Source: an uncultured bacterium (GTDB lineage Bacteria > Muiribacteriota > Ozemobacteria > Ozemobacterales > Ozemobacteraceae). From it: a DNA stretch of 64,000 nucleotides. The translations under genes were made by a program, and so were the position numbers. The stretch is from positions 92,681-156,680 of the forward strand of contig CALEDQ010000016.1 in NCBI GenBank assembly GCA_937949615.1, given 5' to 3'. Below the pieces are notes generated by a model. That model was not told where the DNA came from, searched no databases, and saw only the letters and a list, made by a program, of their open reading frames with translations. This document shows, piece after piece, positions 25,613 through 33,513 of this stretch (positions within the stretch are counted from its first letter, which is position 1; each line of letters begins with the position of its first letter).

Positions 25613-26730
25613 ACGATAAAGGCCTGAAAATCGGCGCTTACTATTACCCCGGCTGGCATCACTGCCGGGTGCGTGATGCGGCGTTTCCGCGCGGCTGGAG
25701 CGAATGGCAGCTGGTATATGACTGCCAGCCGTCATTTGCCGGGCACGATCAGCCAAAATTGCCGCTGTGGGGCGCCGAGAACGAAGCCGACCCTGAAGTC
25801 TTCGCAAAAAAGACCGCCGCGGCCGAAAAATTCGGCGTCGATTTCTTTGTATTCGCCTATTACTGGTCACGCGGCAAGCGCCTGCTTGAAGGGGCTCTCG
25901 ATCAGGGCTTTCTCGGCCGTGCCGGCCGTGGTAAAACCAGATTCGCTCTGATGTGGGCGAACCGCATGCCACGCAAGGTAATGCCGGTAAAAGATGCCGC
26001 CGCCCAGTTGATCGACCCGTCGCGCCTCGTTTACACCGACCCGGCCGATTTTTGTGATTTTATCAGATTCGTGGCCGGGCGCTATTTTGTGCAGTCTGAT
26101 TATTTCAAGGTCGATGGCGCCTGTTATCTAAGCATTTTCGACACGGCGTTCTTTATCAGACAGCTCGGGCCGACAACCGCCGTCAGAGCGATAACAGAAG
26201 CCCGGGCAATTCTTGCTGAAATGGGGTTGAAAATGCATCTGGTCGCCATCGACCCGATCGCCGAGCATCAGCCGCTGCTCAAAGAAATTGGCTTCGACAG
26301 CGTTACCCATTATGTTTTTCTACCCGACTGGAAAGGCGACTACCTGCAGGAATTTTCGGCCTGCGCCGCTCTGCGCCAAAAGCAATGGGCGGAGTATCAG
26401 CCGGCCACCGGCCTGCCCTATGTGCCGTCGGTCAGTCCCGGCTGGGATGCCAACGCCCGCGCCGCCGACTACGGCAAACAGAAACCGCAGCGCTACCCAT
26501 GGTCGCCGATAATAACAGGCAATACTCCCGAAGCGTTCGGAGCGTTTCTCGATGCCGCCGCCGGTTTTGCCTGCCATGAATCGAAATTCCCCCACCCTGC
26601 GGTGATGATTTCATCATGGAACGAATGGAGCGAAGGGCATTATCTCGAACCCGACGTCAAAAACGGTTTTGCCCTGCTCGAACAGGTGCAGAAAGTTAAA
26701 CAGCGTCACAATGCCAACCGCGATAAATAA
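25609..26730 (+). CDS. WbsX / GH99-like glycan-processing protein
   Basis: 373 residues. The start IGAYYYPGWHHCR and the end SSWNEWSEGHYLEPD match the WbsX family (GH99-like TIM-barrel) found in O-antigen and polysaccharide loci, including its Trp/Glu-rich active-site edge. FFVFAYYWSRGKRLLE in the first third is also typical. It has no signal peptide, so it acts in the cytoplasm or is exported some other way. GTG start overlapping the aminotransferase TGA. The exact reaction of this family (glycosyltransferase or hydrolase) is not settled. Confidence 0.82.
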   Translation: MNDKGLKIGAYYYPGWHHCRVRDAAFPRGWSEWQLVYDCQPSFAGHDQPKLPLWGAENEADPEVFAKKTAAAEKFGVDFFVFAYYWSRGKRLLEGALDQGFLGRAGRGKTRFALMWANRMPRKVMPVKDAAAQLIDPSRLVYTDPADFCDFIRFVAGRYFVQSDYFKVDGACYLSIFDTAFFIRQLGPTTAVRAITEARAILAEMGLKMHLVAIDPIAEHQPLLKEIGFDSVTHYVFLPDWKGDYLQEFSACAALRQKQWAEYQPATGLPYVPSVSPGWDANARAADYGKQKPQRYPWSPIITGNTPEAFGAFLDAAAGFACHESKFPHPAVMISSWNEWSEGHYLEPDVKNGFALLEQVQKVKQRHNANRDK

Positions 26731-26841
26731 ACATGGCCGGCATTATATTCGGACAAGTGAATTTAGTAATAAGCGCATTATCGTTTCTAAAGTCACTGAT
26801 GCAAATGTTATAAAACCTGGCAAAGGACAAACAGTATAAAC

Positions 26842-27744
26842 ATGAGTGAAATTGACCCGCGCTGGCCGCTGCTGACAGTAGATGTTGAGCTGACCAATAT
26901 CTGTGGTCAGAATTGTCTTTTCTGCCCACGGGAGGCAATCACCCGCCCTCAGGGTTTTATGACCTTTACGCTTTTTGAAAAACTGATCAGACAGCTGGCA
27001 GCTGCCGGCTCGCGGGTGATTTTCTGCGGTATGGGCAACCCGCTTCTGCACCCCGATATTGCTGAAATTGGTCGCCTCTGCCGGTCGTTGCCGCTGAACT
27101 ACGGTTTGACGGTACAGGCCCCTGCCCTCGACGCTGCCGGCCTCGAAAAAATTGCCCAGTTACAGCCGGCTTTTATCGAGGTTTCGTTTCCGGCTGTTAA
27201 TGAGAGTGAGTTTGCAGAGATTTTTCCCGGTCAGAAAATGGCCGATGCTTTTTCAGGTTTACATAACCTTGTCAGACTGCGCGGTTCGAGCCGTGGCATC
27301 ACGATTAATGCTGTAATGACAGCTGGCAGCAGGGTTTCTGTCAGTCAGATAAAAGAATTCTGGGCCGGTCATGGCCTGCCGTGCCGTGTGCATCCCTGCC
27401 ATTCGCGCGGCGGCAACCTCGAAAAAACAGAACTGCTGCTGGCGAAACCGCGATCGGTAAAAACCTGTGGCCTGTTTGCGACACATTCATTCATCACCTG
27501 GGAAGGCAACCTGCTCGCCTGCTGCCACGATCTCGAAAACTCGACCATTGTCAGCGATCTCAATACCACGTTGCTGCTGGAAGCTGCCGCCCGCAAAGTC
27601 GCCATTTTACAGAGCGGCAGCATGCCTTTCAAAATCTGCCAGACCTGCGACGAGCCCGCCGCCGGCCGCCCCCTGCCCGATCGCCCTTTCCCTGAATCGA
27701 TAAAAGCCCGCTCCCGCTTTCTCAAGAAACTTTCCAGCATTTAA
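26842..27744 (+). CDS. Radical SAM protein with SPASM-like C-terminal cysteines
   Basis: 300 residues. The CxxxCxxC motif that holds the [4Fe-4S] cluster is C21, C25, C28 (ELTNICGQNCLFCPREA), with MGNPLLHPD for SAM binding. The C-terminal third has more Cys (KTCGLF, ACCHD, KICQTCDEP), spaced like a SPASM auxiliary-cluster domain. Such enzymes modify peptides or small molecules. No obvious precursor peptide lies beside it. AAAGGA is about 13 bases before the ATG. It follows the WbsX gene by 111 bp and may belong to the same unit. Confidence 0.86.
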   Translation: MSEIDPRWPLLTVDVELTNICGQNCLFCPREAITRPQGFMTFTLFEKLIRQLAAAGSRVIFCGMGNPLLHPDIAEIGRLCRSLPLNYGLTVQAPALDAAGLEKIAQLQPAFIEVSFPAVNESEFAEIFPGQKMADAFSGLHNLVRLRGSSRGITINAVMTAGSRVSVSQIKEFWAGHGLPCRVHPCHSRGGNLEKTELLLAKPRSVKTCGLFATHSFITWEGNLLACCHDLENSTIVSDLNTTLLLEAAARKVAILQSGSMPFKICQTCDEPAAGRPLPDRPFPESIKARSRFLKKLSSI

Positions 27745-27810
27745 TCTCTGTCGCCATTTTTTGCGCGGAACTGATAGAATAAAGATAGAAGATGAATCTG
27801 GAGGAACCCT

Positions 27811-28035
27811 ATGAGCGGACACAAACACGAAGCAAGCCTGCATGGCGGCGACAAGAAGAAAAAGCGGGTTAAAGGCTGGGTCGACCGTGTTACCGGCGGT
27901 ATTGTCGTCGTGGTCATCAAGCACCCGGATGACCCTGACGCCACTGTCGAGATTTATGTGCCGGTCGAAAAATTCAAGAAGCGCACCCCAAAAGAAGGCG
28001 AATACATCTCGGTCGACATCGAAGACAACAGCTGA
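27811..28035 (+). CDS. Small DUF3006-like protein, 74 residues
   Basis: GWVDRVTGGIVVVVIKHPDD and the closing KEGEYISVDIED resemble DUF3006, a small beta-barrel family of unknown role that often sits beside ComEC-type MBL genes in Firmicutes. Here the MBL and comEC genes are 18 kb away. A Lys-rich start (HKHEASLHGGDKKKKR) is extra. GGAGG precedes the ATG by a good distance. The family match is tentative. Confidence 0.66.
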   Translation: MSGHKHEASLHGGDKKKKRVKGWVDRVTGGIVVVVIKHPDDPDATVEIYVPVEKFKKRTPKEGEYISVDIEDNS

Positions 28036-28183
28036 TATCGTTTCAACCGTCAATTAAACCGCCCCGATTTAAGACAACCGATTAAAAGTATTCCCCCTGT
28101 TGTCAGCCCAGTTGGAGCGCACTAAATTATTAACTAAACTCAAAATATGCCTTAACTAAGCTTTTCATAAGCACTTTATCATC

Positions 28184-28212
28184 TTGACACTTTGCGGTTG
28201 GATCATTAAAAA
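28184..28212 (+). promoter_or_regulatory. Candidate promoter giving a leaderless transcript
   Basis: TTGACA (28184-28189), 17-bp spacer, TAAAAA (28207-28212). The transcript start would fall at the ATG at 28220, and no ribosome-binding site is seen. The -35 to ATG spacing is 36 bp, identical to the case at 15423. Confidence 0.45.
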
Positions 28213-28219
28213 TGCTTAT

Positions 28220-30766
28220 ATGAAAGTTATCAGGCATAGATTTTTAGTCACATGGATACTTATTTTTGCGGTATTTATGCAGGGCTTTGTACCGGCACTG
28301 GCAAACCAGCCTCTGTCGAATCAGTCTTTTCAGGCGTATCAGGCTGCATACCAGGATTATGTAAACGCAGTTCAATCGAACGCTTCAGTCGACGAGATAA
28401 CCCAGAAGCACGAGGTATACCTGCGCGCCCAGGAAGCCTATAAGGGATCGGCAGGCGAAAGTGCCCAGACACCGGATCTTAACGGTGCCACGGCATCCGT
28501 ATCCGGAGACAGTCAAAGCGCAGATGCCATTGCTTCGCAGCCGGCTGCAGTCACGGCCGAAGAGCTTAAAGAAGCTGAGGCGGCCACTCAGAAATGGCAG
28601 CACTGGCGTGAATTTCAACAGAAAATCGTCGCCGGCACTCTTAAAATGCTTGGTGGCGCCAATAAGCCCGGCGACATGCCAATCTGGGAAAGAATCGCCT
28701 GGACAATCGGCAAATCGCTTATTCCGACTATGGGCGTTATTGTTGCAACTGCCCTTCTGGCTCCGCTTTCACCGGTTGCGATGATTATCGGCGGTATCAT
28801 TACCGGTGCCGCTCTGGCGGGCACCATGACTTATGCTTTCGAAAAGCGTATGAACGCCAAATATAGAACCGTGCCGAAAGAAGAGGCCAAAATCTGGCGT
28901 GATGTCACGGTTCAGGCGTCGATAGAGGCGGTCATGGCGCCGTTCAACCTGGCAACCGGCGGCCTGTTTGGCATGGTCGGCCCCACAGTCGGGCATGCGA
29001 TCGGCAAAGTGGCGTTGACCCAGGCAACCATAACCTTTATTGGCCGTGCAGTATCGAGCTCGGTAGGTGGCGGCGTGAAAAACCTCTGGGCGAATTACTA
29101 TTTTAAATATCCCGAAAAAATCGAGGCCAACGAAGCCCGCATCGACGAGATACTCGACCAGCATCTTGCCAGCGGCGAACCTTTTTCTGAGGCGACGATT
29201 AAAGAACTCGATACCCTTCGTTCCGAGATCGACATGATGAAGGGCGAGCAGTATTCAAAAGAAGACGCGGTCAAAGACCTGAAACGCGCCGGTATCTCTG
29301 CCGCAATTTCGGGCTTTGCCGGGTCTATAATTTCTGACAGAACTTATAACAGCGGTTTCGGCCGCTGGGCCGACCGCGCTTCACTGAAGCTTTTTGGCAG
29401 TGTTGCCAAAGGCAAAAGCATTGCCAGCCTTTTTTCAACCATGCCCGTGAACTTTGGCAGCGGTATGGCAGGTGCATCGCTTGAAAAATCGTTTATCAGT
29501 TCAGACATCAAAGATCTGAGAAAAGTTCAGGGTAATTATGCCGCCGACTCGCCGGTTTATGGCTATTATGAGAGAGTGATCGCTGATAAAGAAGCGAAAA
29601 AATCTTCCATCAATGTTACTCAGGCCGGCTTTGACAGCATGATGAACAGTTTTGCCGTGCATGCCGCCAGGCTGTCGGTAGATGCGATCAAATACAATGT
29701 TTACGATGGCCCCCAGGCCAGAAAAGCCGCAATAGAAAAACTCTACCGGGAAAAGGACCCCGAATGGCAGAAAGCCGACAAACTGCAGCAGAAATACGAA
29801 AATATCAAAGATGCGGCTCCTAATCCTCTTAAATATAAAAGTCCTGCGGTTTTTGCCAGAGCGGTGGTTGCTCACAAAAGGCAGCTTGACCAGGCAAGAA
29901 ACGAATGGCTGGAACAGGCTGAGACCGCGCAGCAGGCCGAAACAAATCCGGCTAACGTGTCGCTGAAGAATGAAATAAAGACCACCTATGAACGCGATGC
30001 AAAACTTACGCAGATACTTGAACTCGGTCGCCTCACAGGCGGCGATGCACACCTTGCCGCGATGAAAAAGGTTCTGCAGGCACAGAACCCCACTCTTGCA
30101 GATGCCTCTGACGAAAAATTGACCGAACTTGCGGCTCAGGCAATCAAACAGACCTACGTTGATAAATACACCAGCAGCAGCCAGAGAGCCAAAGCTATCG
30201 AAGAAACCCTTGAGCTGAAAAGGAAGCACAAAGCAGGCGAAGTCGAACTTTCTGCCGAGGAGGCCAAACTGCTGACCGGTCAGGCATCTGTTATCAGCCC
30301 ATCGCAATATAAGGCGGCGCTGGTCGAAAAGTATGTTTACGAGCTTAAAGCCGGTAATACCAGATGGGACGACGTCGAAAGAAAGATGCCGGCAATTCTC
30401 GCCCGAGCCGAAAGGGAAATGCTTGCCCAGTATAACAATAACTGGGGCAGCGTTCTGGTGGCCGAAGCCTACGCCAATGGCCTGGCACAGTATAAATACA
30501 ACCCTGAGGGCTCGGTGAACTTCAATGGTGAAATGAAAAAAATCATCAAAAATATTCCCACGATGTTGAAAAACAACATTCTTGGCGAATACACCAACGA
30601 AGTGAACAAGGCCATCATCAGCAACGTCATACCCCAGAACACTGCGGGCCTTGACGGATATCTGAGCAAGTTTGGCGAAACGGCCATAAATGAAGCCACC
30701 GGCAAAGTTATCAACACCGTCTACGATGCCTCGAGCGAAAAGCTTGTTTCCAGCTTTTTCCGCTGA
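28220..30766 (+). CDS. Large secreted protein of unknown function with glycine-zipper-like helices
   Basis: 848 residues. Signal peptide (KVIRHRF, hydrophobic core, cleavage near FVPALA). After an Ala/Ser/Gln-rich spacer there are hydrophobic Gly/Ala helices at about 165-220 (PVAMIIGGIITGAALAG) and 240-295 (LATGGLFGMVGPTVGHAIGK), then long charged helical stretches to the end. The pattern suggests an exported protein with membrane-inserting hairpins, as seen in pore-forming or surface assembly proteins. No catalytic motif and no immunity-like neighbour were found. The longer frame from 28184 starts at a TTG that is the promoter -35. Confidence 0.75.
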   Translation: MKVIRHRFLVTWILIFAVFMQGFVPALANQPLSNQSFQAYQAAYQDYVNAVQSNASVDEITQKHEVYLRAQEAYKGSAGESAQTPDLNGATASVSGDSQSADAIASQPAAVTAEELKEAEAATQKWQHWREFQQKIVAGTLKMLGGANKPGDMPIWERIAWTIGKSLIPTMGVIVATALLAPLSPVAMIIGGIITGAALAGTMTYAFEKRMNAKYRTVPKEEAKIWRDVTVQASIEAVMAPFNLATGGLFGMVGPTVGHAIGKVALTQATITFIGRAVSSSVGGGVKNLWANYYFKYPEKIEANEARIDEILDQHLASGEPFSEATIKELDTLRSEIDMMKGEQYSKEDAVKDLKRAGISAAISGFAGSIISDRTYNSGFGRWADRASLKLFGSVAKGKSIASLFSTMPVNFGSGMAGASLEKSFISSDIKDLRKVQGNYAADSPVYGYYERVIADKEAKKSSINVTQAGFDSMMNSFAVHAARLSVDAIKYNVYDGPQARKAAIEKLYREKDPEWQKADKLQQKYENIKDAAPNPLKYKSPAVFARAVVAHKRQLDQARNEWLEQAETAQQAETNPANVSLKNEIKTTYERDAKLTQILELGRLTGGDAHLAAMKKVLQAQNPTLADASDEKLTELAAQAIKQTYVDKYTSSSQRAKAIEETLELKRKHKAGEVELSAEEAKLLTGQASVISPSQYKAALVEKYVYELKAGNTRWDDVERKMPAILARAEREMLAQYNNNWGSVLVAEAYANGLAQYKYNPEGSVNFNGEMKKIIKNIPTMLKNNILGEYTNEVNKAIISNVIPQNTAGLDGYLSKFGETAINEATGKVINTVYDASSEKLVSSFFR

Positions 30767-31015
30767 TTTTTTTGCTGCGGTATCCGGCTCATTTGAGCTG
30801 ATGAATTGCAGAATCGGGTAACATTTGCGATTTGAACTGGATTCTCACCACTTGCCTTACACCTTCGGGGACAAGTGAGCACAGACTTTGCGGGCATGAC
30901 ACAATCCAGGTCCTTCGTTTCGGGCGTAAATCCGGAATTCAGAAGTTTAATGGAATTGCCATGACTTTTACCGCTTAACGTTGTTATGGGAACGGGTTTG
31001 TGTTAGGCTCAAGCC
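30767..31015. other. 249-bp gap with an imperfect hairpin
   Basis: No gene seen. A hairpin at 30849-30877 pairs CACTTG with CAAGTG, and CC with GG inside the loop; it lacks a T-run and is not a standard terminator. A weak TTGTTA (30981-30986) lies 35 bp before the ParB-like ATG. The region may hold a small structured RNA or leader, but nothing in it matches a family I know. Confidence 0.3.
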
Positions 31016-31846
31016 ATGCAAATTAAAGAATTTCCAATCAACGAACTGCAGTTTCTTCTGCCGGAAAGCCTGGTAAGGGCACCTCAGACGCTTGTTGATA
31101 GCGTTGCTGCCAATGGGCTGCTGGTGCCGCCGGTGGTTGTCGATGGCGTGGTCTGTGATGGGCACCGGCGTATCGCCGCCTGCCGGCTGGCCGGTCAGAA
31201 GACCGTCACCTGTCTCTCCAGCAAGGGGTCGCCCGGGGTTCTGTTTGCGGAACTGAACGGCCAGCGTGAGCTTTCTGCCTTTGAAGCGGCAGCTATTTTT
31301 GCCCGCCTCGATGCCGATGACCAGGCGGCGTTTCTCAAACATACCGGCCTGTCTGAGTCACCGCACATGAAAATCGCGCTGGCATTCATTGCCGCCGAAA
31401 TCCTGCCCCACTCTGAGCTTCTCGATCTTTCGCTTTCAATGACAGTCTGGCGCGAACTCGGGCACCTCGGCAACGATATGGGCCGATTTGCCGTGCCGCT
31501 GCTGCAGCTGCCCGGTACCGCCGCCGAAAAGCGCAATATTGCCGGCCTGCTGCGCCAGGCGCAGCGCCGCAATGAACTGCCTGAGAAGCTTCCCGGCACC
31601 AGTGCCACCGAAGTTCTTACCAGCATGCAGAAAATCGCGCAGCCGCGCCGCACCGAAGCACTGGCGCATTTTGAAGCTGCAGTCGCTAACGCCAGCCTGC
31701 CGCCAACTGCCCAGCTCAGAATCGACCCGACCTTTTCCCAGCCTGGCGTGCAGCTGACGGTAACCCTCACCCGCAATCATCTCGATCGGCTCGACCAGGT
31801 TAAGGCCGCCGTCAACGAGATTTTTACCGCGGTCCCGGAACTGTGA
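31016..31846 (+). CDS. ParB/Srx-like N-terminal domain protein
   Basis: 276 residues. Residues 1-95 resemble the ParB/sulfiredoxin-like domain: INELQFLLPESLVRAPQTLVDSVAANG, then VVDGVVCDGHRRIAACRLAG, where GHRR is the nucleotide-binding motif. The middle is helical and ParB HTH-like; the end is charged. It is not a partition gene in context, since no parA or parS lies nearby; instead it is 10 bp upstream of a spore-photolyase-like gene. ParB-like domains bind CTP or act as small nucleases and kinases, so it may bring the partner enzyme to DNA. Real SD absent; start context is weak. Confidence 0.78.
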   Translation: MQIKEFPINELQFLLPESLVRAPQTLVDSVAANGLLVPPVVVDGVVCDGHRRIAACRLAGQKTVTCLSSKGSPGVLFAELNGQRELSAFEAAAIFARLDADDQAAFLKHTGLSESPHMKIALAFIAAEILPHSELLDLSLSMTVWRELGHLGNDMGRFAVPLLQLPGTAAEKRNIAGLLRQAQRRNELPEKLPGTSATEVLTSMQKIAQPRRTEALAHFEAAVANASLPPTAQLRIDPTFSQPGVQLTVTLTRNHLDRLDQVKAAVNEIFTAVPEL

Positions 31847-31856
31847 AGAGCCGATT

Positions 31857-32927
31857 ATGACTGCAAACACCAGATTCGGGCGTCTTGAATTCGAAAACCT
31901 CTTCATCTCGAACGAAGTTGCCGGCATGTCGCTCGCCGGCCAGATTGCCGCAAAGATCAAATACGGCAGCCGCAGCATCATTGCCGGCGAACAGCATCCG
32001 GGCAATGGCCTGCTGCTGGCCCGCAACAACGGCGCCTTCATTAAACCCTGCCCCGGCCAGAAAGGCAGCATCTGCTGCGGTTACTGGGTCGTCGAATGGG
32101 GCATGGGCTGCCCGTTCGGCTGCGAATACTGCATCATTCAGAATTACACCTGCGCCGGTGATGTCACGCTGTTCCTCAACTGGGAAGACTGCCACCGCGA
32201 GATCGTCGAACTGCGCCAGCGAATCAGCGGCCCGATCAGGCTTGGCACCGGGCAGTTTGGCGATCCGCTCGCCCTCGAACCGATATTTCCGCTCAATGCG
32301 GCCATCATCGACTGGACAGCCGGTATGCCCGATTTCACGCTCGAAATCAAAACCAAGAGCGCCTTTGTCGAACCTGTTCTGCAGGCCAGAGACGCCAGAC
32401 ATGTGACGCTCGCTTTCTCGCTGAACCCGCAGGAAACCATCGACCGTCTCGAACATGGCGCCGCCGCCCTTGAAGAACGACTGGCGGCCGCAGCGACCGC
32501 GGCGCGGGCCAGCGGCTGCCGGCTGGCGTTTCATTTCGATCCGGTGATTCCGGTATTGGGCTGGAAAGAGAAGTATGCTGAAGTTTTCCGGATCATGCAT
32601 CATCATCTGCAAGGCCTGCCGGTCAACTGGATTTCGCTCGGAACTTTCCGGTTTCCGAAAGGGTTTCAGGAATACGTCGAGAAGTATCACCCCGACACCG
32701 GCATTTTCGCCGAAGAATTTTACCCGTCGACCGATGGCAAAATACGTTATTTCAGGCCATTCAGAGAAGAAATATACAGCTTCATGCGCGCCGGCCTCGG
32801 TGAATATTTTTCTGACGCCGCCGTCTACATGTGTATGGAAACCCCCGAAGTCTGGGAAAGACTCGAAAACCAGACCTTCACCAGCGGCAATCTCAAGCGC
32901 CTGCTCGATGCGAGTCTGAAAAAATGA
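31857..32927 (+). CDS. Spore photoproduct lyase-family radical SAM protein
   Basis: 356 residues. The iron-sulfur motif is C85, C89, C92 in WGMGCPFGCEYCIIQNY, and LEIKTKSAFVEPVL and FSLNPQETIDRLEHG follow, the layout of SplB-like proteins. SplB repairs thymine dimers in spore DNA by radical chemistry. The window shows no sporulation gene, so this relative probably repairs or modifies another DNA lesion, or another substrate. It is flanked closely by a ParB-like gene (10 bp) and a nucleosidase (4-bp overlap). Confidence 0.83.
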   Translation: MTANTRFGRLEFENLFISNEVAGMSLAGQIAAKIKYGSRSIIAGEQHPGNGLLLARNNGAFIKPCPGQKGSICCGYWVVEWGMGCPFGCEYCIIQNYTCAGDVTLFLNWEDCHREIVELRQRISGPIRLGTGQFGDPLALEPIFPLNAAIIDWTAGMPDFTLEIKTKSAFVEPVLQARDARHVTLAFSLNPQETIDRLEHGAAALEERLAAAATAARASGCRLAFHFDPVIPVLGWKEKYAEVFRIMHHHLQGLPVNWISLGTFRFPKGFQEYVEKYHPDTGIFAEEFYPSTDGKIRYFRPFREEIYSFMRAGLGEYFSDAAVYMCMETPEVWERLENQTFTSGNLKRLLDASLKK

Positions 32928-33508
32928 AAGATCCGGGCATTCTTTTTCTCTGCCCTTTCAAGGCCGAAGCGAAGGTTCTCGCTGCACTGCTGCCTGAATG
33001 CCGGCAGGCCGACGCCCGGCACTGGAAATTCAAAGGCGGCCAGATCTACACCTGGAACGGCGCCGGCGAACAGCCGCTATTGGCCGCACTGGCAGACGAG
33101 CAGATGCCGGCTGGTTTTAACAGATTCATTCTTTTCGGGTCAGCCGGTGCCCTCGCGCCGGAGATCGAAACGGGCCGGTTTTTCGCGGCCGGCGCAGTCA
33201 CCGATGGCGAAACTTCTCTCGTCGGTCGGGTTCCGGCCGGGTTTGAATCTGCGAAGATTTTAACGGTCAAAAGAGCAATTTTCGAACCGGGCCGCCGGTT
33301 GAAGGCCTGGCAGAAAACCGGTGCCGAGCTCGTCGACATGGAAGCCTTCTACTTCTGCCGGCATTTTGCGACGACCGGGCAGGCAGCGGCAGTGATTCGC
33401 TTTGTCAGCGACACGGCCCAAGAGCCCTTTTCCATGCCATTTTCGCAGGGTCTGCTCGAAAAAATTGCCGGGCAGCGCAAACTTTTTGCAGAACTGCCGG
33501 CCCCTTAA
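32924..33508 (+). CDS. Purine-nucleosidase/phosphorylase-like protein
   Basis: 194 residues from the ATG at 32924, whose ATGA overlaps the upstream TGA. It resembles the MTAN/PNP superfamily: start GILFLCPFKAEAKVLAALLP, middle FGSAGALAPEIETGRFF, and the ribose and base-binding GAELVDMEAFYF and IRFVSDTAQE (candidate catalytic Asp). It is shorter than the 230 or so residues of full MTAN. Cleavage of 5'-deoxyadenosine, the by-product of the upstream radical SAM enzyme, would explain the pairing. Its last 35 bp are repeated at 34804-34838. The repeat copy reads on in frame to a different C-terminus, so the present end may be altered by an insertion. Confidence 0.8.
   Translation: MKDPGILFLCPFKAEAKVLAALLPECRQADARHWKFKGGQIYTWNGAGEQPLLAALADEQMPAGFNRFILFGSAGALAPEIETGRFFAAGAVTDGETSLVGRVPAGFESAKILTVKRAIFEPGRRLKAWQKTGAELVDMEAFYFCRHFATTGQAAAVIRFVSDTAQEPFSMPFSQGLLEKIAGQRKLFAELPAP
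33466..33500 (+). repeat. 35-bp perfect direct repeat, left copy
   Basis: Identical to 34804-34838, offset 1338 bp. It lies inside the 3' end of the nucleosidase gene, coding for AGQRKLFAELP. It marks the left border of a segment holding only the lectin-like gene. Confidence 0.93.
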
Positions 33509-33513
33509 ACAGC

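Noticed and set aside
30849..30877. Hairpin before the ParB-like gene as a riboswitch or terminator
   Set aside because: The stem is short, no T-run follows, and it matches no riboswitch family known to me. Listed only as a structured gap.
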